NCBI RefSeq assembly: GCF_040117685.2
Contig: NZ_JBEDYP020000012.1
Span: forward strand, 124,001-188,000
Origin: Gracilimonas sp040117685
GTDB taxonomy: Bacteria > Bacteroidota > Rhodothermia > Balneolales > Balneolaceae
Direction of reading: 5' to 3'
Length of the DNA stretch: 64,000 nucleotides
Part shown: piece by piece, positions 8,138 through 16,597 of the stretch
Position numbering within the stretch: position 1 is the stretch's first letter
How the letters are laid out: every line of letters starts with the position of its first letter
Notes under the pieces: generated by a model
Databases searched by the model: none
Told to the model about the DNA's origin: nothing
What the model saw: only the letters and a program-made list of their open reading frames with translations
Made by a program: the position numbers and the translations under genes

Positions 8138-8928
8138 TGAGTCAAATAATTACTCTCACATCTGATTTTGGTCTGCAAGACCATTATGTGAGCGCTATGA
8201 AGGCGGTCATCCTTGGGATTGCTCCCGACGCCCGCCTCATCGACATCTCTCATGACATTCCTCCACAGGATATTATGGCCGGGGCATGGGTGGTTCGCAA
8301 TGCAGCCTTTCTTTTTCCGCCCGGTACCGTCCATCTCGTGGTTGTGGATCCCGGCGTGGGTACTCCGCGTCACCCGATTGCCCTGAAAGTAGGGGATCAA
8401 TATTTTGTTGGGCCCGACAATGGAATCTTCTCTCTTTTTTTTGATGAATTTGATTATGAGGCGGTGAAGATTAACAACAAAAAGTATTGGCGGCAGGAAG
8501 GCTTATCCAAAACCTTTCACGGTCGGGATGTTTTTGCCCCGGTTACCGCCCATCTCAGTAACGGTGTTTCCTTTGACGAAATCGGTGAGCCGATAGAGGA
8601 GCTGGTTACCTATCACTGGGCTGTCCCCATTGCAGATAAAGACGGACTTCAGGGCTGGGTTGTTCACATAGACCGCTTTGGCAACCTTATTACCAATATT
8701 TCTGAGCAGCTTTTCGAGGAACACATCAAAAAGAAGGATGTAAAGATTTACGTGGGTAACACCATGCTCAAAAAGATTGTAACTACTTTTGGGGATGTGG
8801 AAGAAGGCGAGCCCGCTGCATTTATAGGAAGTTCCGGGATGCTCGAAATTGGCATCAATAAAGGAAATGCCGGACGGATGTTAAGTGTTGACAAAGGCGC
8901 ACAGATCTCCATCGTGCTACAGAAGTGA
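8137..8928 (+). CDS. S-adenosylmethionine hydrolase (DUF62 / SAM hydroxide adenosyltransferase)
   Basis: This family, related to the fluorinating enzyme, splits SAM into adenosine and methionine using hydroxide. The diagnostic blocks are all present: ITLTSDFGLQDHYV at the start, VVDPGVGTPRHP, FVGPDNGIFS, TFHGRDVFAPVTAHL and the second-domain HIDRFGNLITN. The hydroxide-activating Asp, Arg and His of the family can be placed in these blocks. Its 263 residues match. The start codon overlaps the dnaN stop (TGATG), which implies translational coupling. The physiological purpose of this family is poorly known; control of SAM level or SAM repair is suggested in the literature. Confidence 0.93.
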   Translation: MSQIITLTSDFGLQDHYVSAMKAVILGIAPDARLIDISHDIPPQDIMAGAWVVRNAAFLFPPGTVHLVVVDPGVGTPRHPIALKVGDQYFVGPDNGIFSLFFDEFDYEAVKINNKKYWRQEGLSKTFHGRDVFAPVTAHLSNGVSFDEIGEPIEELVTYHWAVPIADKDGLQGWVVHIDRFGNLITNISEQLFEEHIKKKDVKIYVGNTMLKKIVTTFGDVEEGEPAAFIGSSGMLEIGINKGNAGRMLSVDKGAQISIVLQK

Positions 8929-8949
8929 TTTTTTGAGTTATAGCCTCTA

Positions 8950-9022
8950 TTAACTTTTCCAAAGTTAACAGGGATTTTAAATCAGTTACCTATCGCATGC
9001 TAACTTTGGAAAAGTTAGCATG
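8950..9022. repeat. Two facing hairpins of an AACTTT-CC-AAAGTT repeat family
   Basis: The first hairpin has an eight-base stem (TTAACTTT at 8950-8957, AAAGTTAA at 8961-8968). The second has a perfect 12-base stem (8996-9007 with 9011-9022). Both have three-base loops, TCC and GGA, and each is the reverse complement of the other over 17 bases, so the pair can also fold as one long stem. They lie between the SAM hydrolase and methyltransferase genes; neither is followed by a T-run. Confidence 0.8.
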
Positions 9023-9089
9023 GGCGGGAAACCACCTGTAACACGAGCGGCGATTAAGCGTATTCACCACAAAAAAATGATTGGTTTAT

Positions 9090-9896
9090 ATGACACTTGA
9101 ATTACGCTCCCCCATTGACGAAAGAGCCGGGATTTCCATCCCTGACGAAGTTTCCACCCTCTCCACACCTTTCAACGGTACCGTTGGCTCCAAAGAAGGG
9201 GATGAGTATCAGGTTAAGAACAACATTATAGATCTGCTTGGGAAAGAACCCGAATTCACCTCTATTGCTCAAAGCACCAATCACTGGAAGCTGACAGCGG
9301 CTATTTATGAAGACATCTGGCGTAAACGGTCTCTTTCTCTTTTATCTGGTGAAGAATTCCCGATAGAGAAAGAACATGAGCTGCTGATTGACTGGTCAGC
9401 CCCTAAAGAAAATGGACTTTATTTAGATCTTGGTTGTTCTACGGCTCTTTATGGACGCGCACTAAAAGCCGCTCAGAAGAAAGCCCACATTGTAGCTCTG
9501 GATTTTTCCTATCAGATGCTGGAGGAAGCCCGTCTTAAAGCCGAGGCTGACGAAACAGATATGTATTTTCTAAGAGCGGATGGCCGGGAGCTTCCGTTCT
9601 TTTCTAAAACCTTTGACGGCATCGTTATGGGGGGTACACTTAATGAGCTCACAGAGGAATTGAAAGTGCTGTATGAAGCCAAGCGTGTGATCAAAGATGA
9701 TGGTGTTTTCTTTATGATGCACCTGATTAAATCGGATGCCTGGTATGGTCGTTTACTTCAGGAGTCTGCGGCTATTGGCGGGATTAACTTCTGGACCGTT
9801 GAGGAAAGCAACAAGCTGTTTAACCAAGCCGGCTTCAATGTGGAAGAGCAATTGGTTAAGGGCATTGTCTGCTTTAGTAAACTTACGCCTGCTTAA
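9090..9896 (+). CDS. Class I SAM-dependent methyltransferase
   Basis: The 268-residue protein has the Rossmann methyltransferase core with motif I LYLDLGCSTALYGRAL, an acidic residue after IVALDFSYQMLEEA for the ribose, FLRADGRELPF and FDGIVMGGTLNEL. The N-terminal 60 residues resemble a degenerate Trm112-like domain without its cysteines, as in UbiE/MenG-like bacterial methyltransferases. The substrate is unknown; quinone or small-molecule methylation would fit but is unproven. I start it at the ATG at 9090 rather than the in-frame TTG nine bases upstream. Hairpins precede it and a palindrome follows. Confidence 0.85.
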   Translation: MTLELRSPIDERAGISIPDEVSTLSTPFNGTVGSKEGDEYQVKNNIIDLLGKEPEFTSIAQSTNHWKLTAAIYEDIWRKRSLSLLSGEEFPIEKEHELLIDWSAPKENGLYLDLGCSTALYGRALKAAQKKAHIVALDFSYQMLEEARLKAEADETDMYFLRADGRELPFFSKTFDGIVMGGTLNELTEELKVLYEAKRVIKDDGVFFMMHLIKSDAWYGRLLQESAAIGGINFWTVEESNKLFNQAGFNVEEQLVKGIVCFSKLTPA

Positions 9897-9902
9897 GCGA
9901 AA

Positions 9903-9980
9903 TGATGAAATTTAAATGTTGAATGTTAAATGGATGCAGTCTCATTTAACATTCATAATTCAGCATTAAAAATTTCATCA
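9903..9980. repeat. Long imperfect palindrome between convergent genes
   Basis: The arms begin TGATGAAATTT on either strand and both contain GAATGTTAAATG. One arm carries about seven extra bases. The element spans the whole gap between the methyltransferase and argS and includes the argS stop codon. It could act as a two-way terminator by position, but no clean T-run is present. Confidence 0.7.
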
Positions 9981-11606
9981 CATTTGTTCGGGGGCGGTTA
10001 TTCCTAAAATACTCAGTCCGTTTCTCAGAACCTGTGCAACGGCTTTAGCTAATTCCATTCGGGCCTGAGCCAATTTCTCATCTTCTCCTAGAATTCTGCA
10101 ATCATGATAGAAGCTCGTGAAATCTGAGGCCAGTTGATTTAAGAAGGTGATTACATGATGGGGCTCTCTAAGTCGTGCAGCATTGGCCACCGTATTTGGA
10201 AACTTCAGCAAAGTTTTGATGAGCGTTATTTCAGCCGGGTGATCTAACTTACTCAAATCAACTTCCCCGGAAAAATCATATTCCTCTTCTACCTTTCGGA
10301 GTATACTTGAAATTCGGGCATGTGCATATTGGAGGTAGAATACCGGGTTCTTCTCTCCGGCTTCTTTGGCCTGGGCGATATCAAATTCAAGATGGGTATT
10401 GGGAGAACGCATCAGGAAGAAAAAGCGGGTTACATCGGCCCCTACTTCATCCATGAGCTCGTCCAGCGTTACAAAGTTTGCCTTTCTTGTGCTCATCTTA
10501 AAAGGCTTTCCGTCTTTTACGATCGTCACGAATTGATATACAACCACATCTACTTTGTCTGGGTCATATCCTAAAGACTTGATTCCCGAAAGCACATCCG
10601 GATAGGTAGCGATATGATCGGCTCCGAACACATCCACACACAAATCAAAGCCACGATCCAGCTTGTTGGCATGGTAGGCAATATCCGGAAGGCGATACGT
10701 GGGTTCTCCGGTGCTTTTTACCAGAACGGTATCCTTGTCTTTTCCGAATTCGGTAGTTTTAAACCAAACGGCTCCGTCTTTATTATAAGCAAGATCCAGC
10801 TCTCTCAGCTTTTCAATGGTTTCCTCAATCTTTCCGTCTTCATACAGACTATGCTCATTGAAATAGGAATCCATTTTTATGCCCATCCGGTCCAGTGTGC
10901 GGCTGATGTCAGCAAATATCTCTTCTTCAGCCTTTTCTTTGAATGGCTTCTCATCTTCAGCATCGATCAAGTCCTCTCCAAGCTCATCAACCAAAGCCTG
11001 AGCGATGTCACGAATGTATTCACCTTCATAACCACCCTCAGGGAATTCATCGCTCTGTCCCAATAGCTCCAGATATCGGGCTTGTACGCTTTTCCCCAAC
11101 ACACGCATTTGCCGGCCCGCATCATTGAAATAATATTCGCGCTCTACCTTGGCACCGGTCCATTCCAGAAGACGGGAAACCGTATCACCTAATACTGCAT
11201 TGCGGCCATGACCCACGGTAAGCGGACCTGTAGGATTAGCACTCACAAACTCAACCAATATCTTACTTCCATTATTGGTATCCGTTTTTCCGTATTCCGA
11301 GCCTACAGTCAGGATTTCGGCCAGCTCATCAAAAAGATAGTCTTCGGCGAACCGAAAATTTATAAATCCGGGTCCGGCTATTTCTACGGCAGAAATTTTC
11401 TTCTCGTTATATTCCAATCCGTCCACAATCTGCTGAGCAATAGCCCGGGGGTTATTCTTCAGGGGTTTTGCCAGCATCATAGCCACATTGGTAGATGCAT
11501 CGCCGTGTTCGGGCTGATTCGGTTCCTCGATACGTATTTCTGGTTTTTTTTCCAGCTCAAACTGATCCAGCGATTTGCTGATGACCTCAACTAAATATTC
11601 TTTCAT
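9978..11606 (-). CDS. argS: Arginyl-tRNA synthetase
   Basis: ArgS charges tRNA-Arg. The 542-residue protein starts with the Add-1 domain that binds the tRNA D-loop. The class I catalytic core follows, with VSANPTGPLTVGHGRN carrying the HIGH equivalent HGRN, and KMSTRKANFVTL as the KMSKS-like loop. The helical anticodon domain starts at FYLQYAHARISSILRK and ends in LSILGITAPEQM. The frame extends upstream to a GTG at 11630, but the ATG at 11606 matches family starts. A TATCTTTG box at 11633-11640 would place the mRNA start after that GTG, which also favours 11606. Confidence 0.97.
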   Translation of the reverse strand: MKEYLVEVISKSLDQFELEKKPEIRIEEPNQPEHGDASTNVAMMLAKPLKNNPRAIAQQIVDGLEYNEKKISAVEIAGPGFINFRFAEDYLFDELAEILTVGSEYGKTDTNNGSKILVEFVSANPTGPLTVGHGRNAVLGDTVSRLLEWTGAKVEREYYFNDAGRQMRVLGKSVQARYLELLGQSDEFPEGGYEGEYIRDIAQALVDELGEDLIDAEDEKPFKEKAEEEIFADISRTLDRMGIKMDSYFNEHSLYEDGKIEETIEKLRELDLAYNKDGAVWFKTTEFGKDKDTVLVKSTGEPTYRLPDIAYHANKLDRGFDLCVDVFGADHIATYPDVLSGIKSLGYDPDKVDVVVYQFVTIVKDGKPFKMSTRKANFVTLDELMDEVGADVTRFFFLMRSPNTHLEFDIAQAKEAGEKNPVFYLQYAHARISSILRKVEEEYDFSGEVDLSKLDHPAEITLIKTLLKFPNTVANAARLREPHHVITFLNQLASDFTSFYHDCRILGEDEKLAQARMELAKAVAQVLRNGLSILGITAPEQM

Positions 11607-11632
11607 GAAAAAATGGGTTTCAAAATTCACCC

Positions 11633-11640
11633 CAAAGATA
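11633..11640 (-). promoter_or_regulatory. Putative -7 element for argS
   Basis: On the minus strand this is TATCTTTG, a perfect TAnnTTTG box, 26 bases upstream of the argS ATG. No convincing -33 TTTG is visible. If used, the 5' leader would be only about 20 bases. Confidence 0.45.
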
Positions 11641-11669
11641 AGGGAATTGCGCCTTAGGATACATCTCTT

Positions 11670-12461
11670 TTAGTCTGCAATTGTAAGGGCAAATATGAGC
11701 AATGCAATTACCAGAATAAGAACATAACCGAACAACATTAGTATCACTTTTGCTATTACCTTAATGGTGCTTTGGCCAAAAAACTCCTTCAGGTAACTGT
11801 ACATGTAATAGAATAAAAGGATGGATGCCAGACCACCTATGCCAATGTTCAGTATTCTTGCCAGCCCCATCTCGGTGTATATTTTCAAATAATGATCCGT
11901 GATAGCCCGAACGATAAACAGAAAGAACAGTACGGAATGAAGATGTAATGCAAGTACTAATGACTCGAGATAATATTTGGCTTGTTTTCGATGAATAAGA
12001 TGAATAACACCCGCAAAAGCCGGGGCAAACAGGATTATAAATGACTTCATGAAGTTGGTGAACTGATCTTCATTGCCATTCAGGTCAAAGGAGTTCATGA
12101 AAAGAATACTATTTACATCCGTGATGGAAAGCACAAAAAAGTAGAGCGCACTAAACGTGAAGTAGATCCTGAAAGGGGAGATATAGCGCTGCCTTATTCC
12201 GGATAAGTATTCTTTAGTGATATGGCCTGGTTTTAGAAAAAGCTCTTTAAGCGTTTTCAACACCCGGTTATCAATATTGAACATTGTATCAATGGAATCC
12301 TGGGTAACAACCGAAAGCGAAAGGTTTCCTTCATAAAACTTTTGTCCGCAGTTTGCACAAAAATTTCCGGTCCTTTTGGTACCGCAATTCAGGCAGGATG
12401 TTACTGTTGGTTCTTTCCGGGCTTCCATTTCCGAAAATAGCAAAGATTTGATCTTTTTCAT
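11670..12461 (-). CDS. DUF3667 family membrane protein with zinc ribbon
   Basis: This 263-residue protein has two CxxC pairs near the N-terminus (CLNCG and CANCGQ), which form a zinc ribbon. A conserved segment FNIDNRVLKTLKELFLKPG then leads to YLSGIRQRYISPFRIYFTFSALYFF. Four or five hydrophobic segments follow. The layout matches DUF3667, a family common in Bacteroidota with no known function. The family position suggests an inner-membrane protein with a cytoplasmic zinc finger. I start at the ATG at 12461, not the in-frame TTG six bases upstream. A terminator just upstream separates it from the DsbA-like gene. Confidence 0.8.
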   Translation of the reverse strand: MKKIKSLLFSEMEARKEPTVTSCLNCGTKRTGNFCANCGQKFYEGNLSLSVVTQDSIDTMFNIDNRVLKTLKELFLKPGHITKEYLSGIRQRYISPFRIYFTFSALYFFVLSITDVNSILFMNSFDLNGNEDQFTNFMKSFIILFAPAFAGVIHLIHRKQAKYYLESLVLALHLHSVLFFLFIVRAITDHYLKIYTEMGLARILNIGIGGLASILLFYYMYSYLKEFFGQSTIKVIAKVILMLFGYVLILVIALLIFALTIAD

Positions 12462-12465
12462 CCAC

Positions 12466-12497
12466 AAATAAAAAAGGAGCCCCTACAAGGCTCCTTT
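12466..12497 (-). terminator. Terminator after the DsbA-like gene
   Basis: Read on the minus strand, a nine-base-pair stem (12489-12497 with 12473-12481) is followed by a T-rich run. It lies 31 bases after the DsbA-like stop and directly before the DUF3667 start. Confidence 0.75.
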
Positions 12498-12527
12498 AAT
12501 GAAATAAAACTGATACCGTGTGATGTT

Positions 12528-13091
12528 CTATTTAGTCATCGCCTCAATAAGCTGTTTAAACTGCTCAAAAGTGCGGGGATTATTCTCCACTTTAGTTCCA
12601 TTAATGAAAAAGGTAGGAGTTGAATTTACATTCAGGTTTAAACCTTCCCGTTTATCGGCCATAACCTTCCGTTGCATATCAGCCGAGTTCATGTCGTTTC
12701 TGAACTGCTCCATATCCAGGCTCAGGCTTTTGGCATATCCTATAAAAATGGCTTCTGCATTACCGCGCGCCCACTGCTCCTGCCCGGTAAAAATCATGTC
12801 GTGCATTTCCTGATATTTGCCCTGCTCCCTGGCTGCCTCAGCAACTCTTGATGCCAATTGAGCATACTCGTGCATATTAAGCGGAAAGTGCTTGGTGGTA
12901 ATGGAAATGGCATCTCCATATTCCTGCTTCAACTGTTCTTCGATAGATACAAAATATTTACAGGCCGGGCATTGGTAATCGCTGAACTTTACTATGTTAA
13001 TTTGTGCATCTGATTCTCCTGAATCTTGTGCAAGCGCCGTGCCACTGAATAAAATTGCAAACAGAGTGAGTAAAAATAGTCCTCGTTTCAT
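12528..13091 (-). CDS. DsbA-family thiol-disulfide protein with thioredoxin fold
   Basis: A secreted thioredoxin-fold protein of 187 residues. A signal peptide (MKRGLFLLTLFAILFSGTALAQ) is followed by the active site SDYQCPACKYF, a CPAC pair, and by the cis-proline loop NSTPTFFINGTKV. The helical insert between them is typical of the DsbA/thioredoxin_4 family, so it probably acts in the periplasm as an oxidant or isomerase of cysteine pairs. The ATG overlaps the stop codon of the upstream cysteine desulfurase gene (ATGA), suggesting the two are co-translated. A functional link between the two is not proven. Confidence 0.9.
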   Translation of the reverse strand: MKRGLFLLTLFAILFSGTALAQDSGESDAQINIVKFSDYQCPACKYFVSIEEQLKQEYGDAISITTKHFPLNMHEYAQLASRVAEAAREQGKYQEMHDMIFTGQEQWARGNAEAIFIGYAKSLSLDMEQFRNDMNSADMQRKVMADKREGLNLNVNSTPTFFINGTKVENNPRTFEQFKQLIEAMTK

Positions 13092-14260
13092 GTCGTCATC
13101 CCTTCTTTCTTCTTATGATGATTTACTTTATCAAAATGTCGTTTTAAGATACCACTCATTTTTTCAATTATCTGTGGAATCTGTCCGATTTGATTCTCTT
13201 TTCCGAATGATAAACGCACAAACTCCCTCGCTTCTTGTTCTTCTTTTCCAATGGCTGTCATCGTTTTGTTCGGTTTCTCTGAACCAACCTGACAGGCACT
13301 GCCTGTAGAGATAGCTAAACCAGCCTGACTGCATTCCAGCATAAAAAACTGTCCTTCCATTCCGGGAAATCTCAACCCTAAAATATTCGGCACTCTTTGC
13401 GATGGGTGTCCTTCAGCCACAACCTCAAACTCTAGTTTCATCAATTCTGAAAGCATTTCTTCCCTAAACTTCTGAATGCGATGCTGCTCTTCATTCATCT
13501 GCTGAGTAATCAGTTTTGCTGCTGTGGCAAAGGCCGCAACAGATGGCACATCACTGGTTCCGGGTTTAAATTTCTTTTGGTTATCGGAATCGGGAAAGAC
13601 TGGCTTCCAGTCCACTTTGGGGTTCATCCAAACGGCCCCGCACCCTTTGGGTCCATATATTTTATGGCTTGAAATGGAAATAGCGTCCACATTCAGTTTT
13701 TGTACATCAACGGGTAAACGGCCAAAACTTTGTACACAATCACTGTGAAGCATGATTCCTTTTTTACGTAGAAAAGCGCCTATTTTTTTCAGATCCTGAA
13801 TAGTCCCTATTTCTGAATTCACATGCTGAATAGAAGCCAAAACGGTGTCTTCTCTGACCAATGTTTGCAGTTTCTCAAAATCCACCTCGCCAAATTTATT
13901 CACAGAAACTACCGATACTTCATACCCTTCCTGCTTTAGTTTTAAAAACAGGTTTCTCACCGAAGAATGCTCGATGGGCGTGGTAATCAGGTGTCCGGTT
14001 TTTTCACCCAGCGAATTCAACAATGAATAGATGGCCAGAAAACTCGACTCCGAAGCTCCGGAGGTAAAAAACACATCTTTGGGCCGGGCATTAATAGTTG
14101 AGGCTAATGTCTTTGAAGAGGCTTCCAGAATTTGTTTAGCCGAAGAGCCTTCATCATGCATACTGCTGGCATTCCCGAAATAATGCTTCGAGACATTCAC
14201 ATACACCTCCAGCGCTTTGTCACTGACGGGCGTTGTAGCAGCATGGTCCAGGTATATCAT
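13088..14260 (-). CDS. NifS-type cysteine desulfurase
   Basis: A pyridoxal-phosphate enzyme that takes sulfur from cysteine as a persulfide for Fe-S cluster or tRNA work. It starts with MIYLDHAATTPVS. The PLP lysine is K200 in SSHKIYGPKG and the catalytic cysteine C323 in STGSACQVGSEKP. Length is 390. It is transcribed divergently from nadC and nadA. In B. subtilis a NifS-like enzyme beside the nad genes serves the Fe-S cluster of quinolinate synthase (established), so a similar dedicated role is likely here by inference. The alternative is a general IscS-type enzyme. Confidence 0.92.
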   Translation of the reverse strand: MIYLDHAATTPVSDKALEVYVNVSKHYFGNASSMHDEGSSAKQILEASSKTLASTINARPKDVFFTSGASESSFLAIYSLLNSLGEKTGHLITTPIEHSSVRNLFLKLKQEGYEVSVVSVNKFGEVDFEKLQTLVREDTVLASIQHVNSEIGTIQDLKKIGAFLRKKGIMLHSDCVQSFGRLPVDVQKLNVDAISISSHKIYGPKGCGAVWMNPKVDWKPVFPDSDNQKKFKPGTSDVPSVAAFATAAKLITQQMNEEQHRIQKFREEMLSELMKLEFEVVAEGHPSQRVPNILGLRFPGMEGQFFMLECSQAGLAISTGSACQVGSEKPNKTMTAIGKEEQEAREFVRLSFGKENQIGQIPQIIEKMSGILKRHFDKVNHHKKKEGMTT

Positions 14261-14289
14261 CGATGATCGCTCTTATGTTTAAAAAAAGG

Positions 14290-14297
14290 TATCTTTG
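14290..14297 (+). promoter_or_regulatory. Putative -7 element for nadC
   Basis: TATCTTTG matches TAnnTTTG exactly and lies 43 bases before the nadC ATG in the divergent gap with the cysteine desulfurase. No clear -33 element was found. Confidence 0.45.
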
Positions 14298-14340
14298 TTG
14301 CCCTTTGAAAATAGACAAATAAATCGGCCGATTCACTTTT

Positions 14341-15171
14341 ATGAACCATCTTGAGCTAAAAGAAATTCTGACCAATGCTTTTCGTGAAGATATTGGAATG
14401 GGCGACCTGACATCCAATTCCATTTTTCCACATAATCAGTTTGGGAAAGGCACTTATACCGCTAAGGCCGGTGGCGTTTTAGCCGGACTGGAAATTATCG
14501 AGACAGGATATAAACTATTGAATGACTCGGTCAAGGTTTCTCTTCATAAAAACGACGGCATGCCGGTTAAAAAAGGAGAAGTGATCGCTGAAGTAGAAGC
14601 ACCGGTACAGGTTTTGCTTAGCGGAGAACGGGTAATCCTTAATTTAATTCAGCACCTTAGTGGTATTGCCTCTTCCACCCGACATGCTATTGAACAACTC
14701 GGCGACCCAAGCATCACCATAACCGATACCCGAAAAACCTTACCCGGATTACGCTCACTTCAGAAATATGCCGTTCGCTGTGGTGGAGGTCGAAACCACC
14801 GCCTCAGGCTGGATGACGGGGTCATGATCAAAGACAATCACATTAAAGCGGCCGGTAACATAAAAAGTGCGGTGGAGCTCGTTCGCGCGCGGGTTGGGCA
14901 TATGGTGAAAATTGAGGTAGAAACGGAAAATAAAAAGCAGGTGCTGGAGGCGGTAAAAGCTAATGCGGATGTGATTATGCTCGACAATCGTTCCCCGGAA
15001 GAAGTAAAGGAACTCATACAATTAATACCGGACCATGTTGTTGTTGAAGTCTCCGGCGGCATCACCCCGGAGAATATTGCCGGTTATAAAGAATGTGGAG
15101 CAGATGTAATTTCCCTGGGCTGGCTGACCCATTCGGTTAAAGCCCTGGATATTAGTTTTAACCTTGAATGA
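14341..15171 (+). CDS. nadC: Nicotinate-nucleotide pyrophosphorylase (quinolinate phosphoribosyltransferase)
   Basis: NadC joins quinolinate with PRPP to give nicotinate mononucleotide and CO2 in de novo NAD synthesis. The family blocks are ALREDIGMGDLTS-like FREDIGMGDLTSNSIF, LNLIQHLSGIAS, TDTRKTLPGLRSLQKYAV with the substrate-binding Arg and Lys residues, GGGRNHRLRLDDGVMIKDNH and VEVSGGI near the end. Length 276 is normal. nadA follows downstream. nadB (aspartate oxidase) is not in the window. Confidence 0.97.
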   Translation: MNHLELKEILTNAFREDIGMGDLTSNSIFPHNQFGKGTYTAKAGGVLAGLEIIETGYKLLNDSVKVSLHKNDGMPVKKGEVIAEVEAPVQVLLSGERVILNLIQHLSGIASSTRHAIEQLGDPSITITDTRKTLPGLRSLQKYAVRCGGGRNHRLRLDDGVMIKDNHIKAAGNIKSAVELVRARVGHMVKIEVETENKKQVLEAVKANADVIMLDNRSPEEVKELIQLIPDHVVVEVSGGITPENIAGYKECGADVISLGWLTHSVKALDISFNLE

Positions 15172-15209
15172 GGACGTTTCTGAAAAAGCGAATTCATTGA
15201 ATTTTTTCT

Positions 15210-15217
15210 TAACTTTG
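15210..15217 (+). promoter_or_regulatory. Putative -7 element for nadA
   Basis: TAACTTTG matches TAnnTTTG and lies between nadC and nadA, 82 bases before the nadA ATG. It suggests nadA may have its own promoter, besides any read-through from nadC. Confidence 0.35.
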
Positions 15218-15299
15218 TTGTTGTTCAATAACTTGAATTAAATCAGCTCGACTTTAACAGGCCTTCGGGTTTTGTGACATCGCAGCACATGTGAGTTTT

Positions 15300-16409
15300 A
15301 TGGAAGTTTTAGATGTTTTAGAGATTGAATCCGAAGTATCCCTTCCCAAGCGATACAGTGAGCTTTCCCGGGAAGAAATGGAAGCCCGTATTCGGGAAAT
15401 CAAAGCTGCCTTTGGCGATCGTCTTTTTATACCCGGCCACCATTACCAAAAGGATGAAGTAATACAGTTTGCTGATGCCCGGGGCGATTCCCTGAAACTC
15501 GCTCAAATTTGTGCCGAAATGCCCAATGCTGAGTTTATCGCATTCTGTGGCGTTCACTTTATGGCCGAAACGGCTGATATGCTCACCGGGCCTGATCAAA
15601 AAGTAATTCTTCCCGATATGCGCGCCGGTTGTTCTATGGCCGACATGGCCGATATCGATCAAACCGAGTTGGGCTGGGTGAAAATGCAGGAAATTTGGGG
15701 TGATACCATTTTGCCCCTTACCTACGTAAACTCTACCGCAGCCATCAAGGGCTTTGTGGGCAAACATGGGGGTGCTACGGTAACTTCCTCGAACGCCAAA
15801 AAAATGCTGGAATGGGCTTTCACTCAAAAAGAACGCATTCTGTTTTTACCGGATCAACATTTGGGCCGAAATACGGCTTTTGATCTGGGTGTGTCTTTGG
15901 ACGAAATGGCCATTTGGGCTCCCATTGAAGGTGAGTTTATCTATGATGGTGATTTTGAAGATGTGAAAGTTATTCTCTGGAAAGGGCACTGCTCGGTTCA
16001 CGAGAAGTTCAACATCAAGCACATCGAAAACCTTCGCAAGCAGGAACCCGATACCAAAATTCTGGTTCACCCCGAATGTACTTATGATGTAGTTCAGGCT
16101 TCCGATTACAACGGCTCCACCAGCTTTATCATTGATACCATTGAGAACGCCGAGCCCGGCTCCAAGTGGGCCATTGGCACCGAAATGAACCTGGTAAACC
16201 GCCTTGCACAGGAAAACCCGGATAAAGAGATTGTATCCCTGAACCCGTTTATGTGTCCTTGCCTGACGATGAATCGCATTGATCTTCCTCACTTACTGTG
16301 GGCGATGGAGAAGCTGGAGCAAGGCGAAGTGGTTAATCAGATCACAGTACCTGAAGAAGTGGCGAAAAACGCTGTACTTGCCTTAAATCGGATGCTGGAG
16401 CGGTCTTAG
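15300..16409 (+). CDS. nadA: Quinolinate synthase A
   Basis: NadA condenses iminoaspartate with dihydroxyacetone phosphate to quinolinate and needs a [4Fe-4S] cluster. The cluster cysteines appear in FCGVHFMAETADML, HPECTYDVV and NPFMCPCLTMNRIDLP. Other family blocks are PGHHYQKDEVIQFAD near the start and VTSSNAKKMLEWAF. Length 369 fits the longer bacterial form. The frame opens at a GTG (15291); I prefer the ATG at 15300, giving MEVLDVLEIES, but both are possible. The nearby NifS-type enzyme may supply the cluster sulfur. Confidence 0.96.
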   Translation: MEVLDVLEIESEVSLPKRYSELSREEMEARIREIKAAFGDRLFIPGHHYQKDEVIQFADARGDSLKLAQICAEMPNAEFIAFCGVHFMAETADMLTGPDQKVILPDMRAGCSMADMADIDQTELGWVKMQEIWGDTILPLTYVNSTAAIKGFVGKHGGATVTSSNAKKMLEWAFTQKERILFLPDQHLGRNTAFDLGVSLDEMAIWAPIEGEFIYDGDFEDVKVILWKGHCSVHEKFNIKHIENLRKQEPDTKILVHPECTYDVVQASDYNGSTSFIIDTIENAEPGSKWAIGTEMNLVNRLAQENPDKEIVSLNPFMCPCLTMNRIDLPHLLWAMEKLEQGEVVNQITVPEEVAKNAVLALNRMLERS

Positions 16410-16430
16410 TTAATCGTTTCATTTAAAGTC

Positions 16431-16450
16431 ATTCCTGCGCAGGCAGGAAT
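16431..16450. repeat. REP-like hairpin after nadA
   Basis: A perfect eight-base-pair stem (ATTCCTGC, GCAGGAAT) with a four-base loop lies 21 bases after nadA. It belongs to the widespread type of intergenic repeat with a CATTCC...GGAATCC outline. The rest of 16410-16597 shows nothing else I can name. Confidence 0.6.
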
Positions 16451-16597
16451 CCGGATGGACTTGCCGACCACGTGCCGGAACTAGGTACTGATATTAAGTC
16501 AGCCCGGAACACAAACCAACACTTCACGGTACATCTTTTCGTTAGTAAACGCTTAATCCTTCCTATAAAAATTAGTACATTCAGGAAACGCAGTTCC

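Noticed and set aside
12994..13308. 104-codon plus-strand frame across the DsbA/cysteine desulfurase junction
   Set aside because: Antisense to two conserved genes; no motif or promoter.
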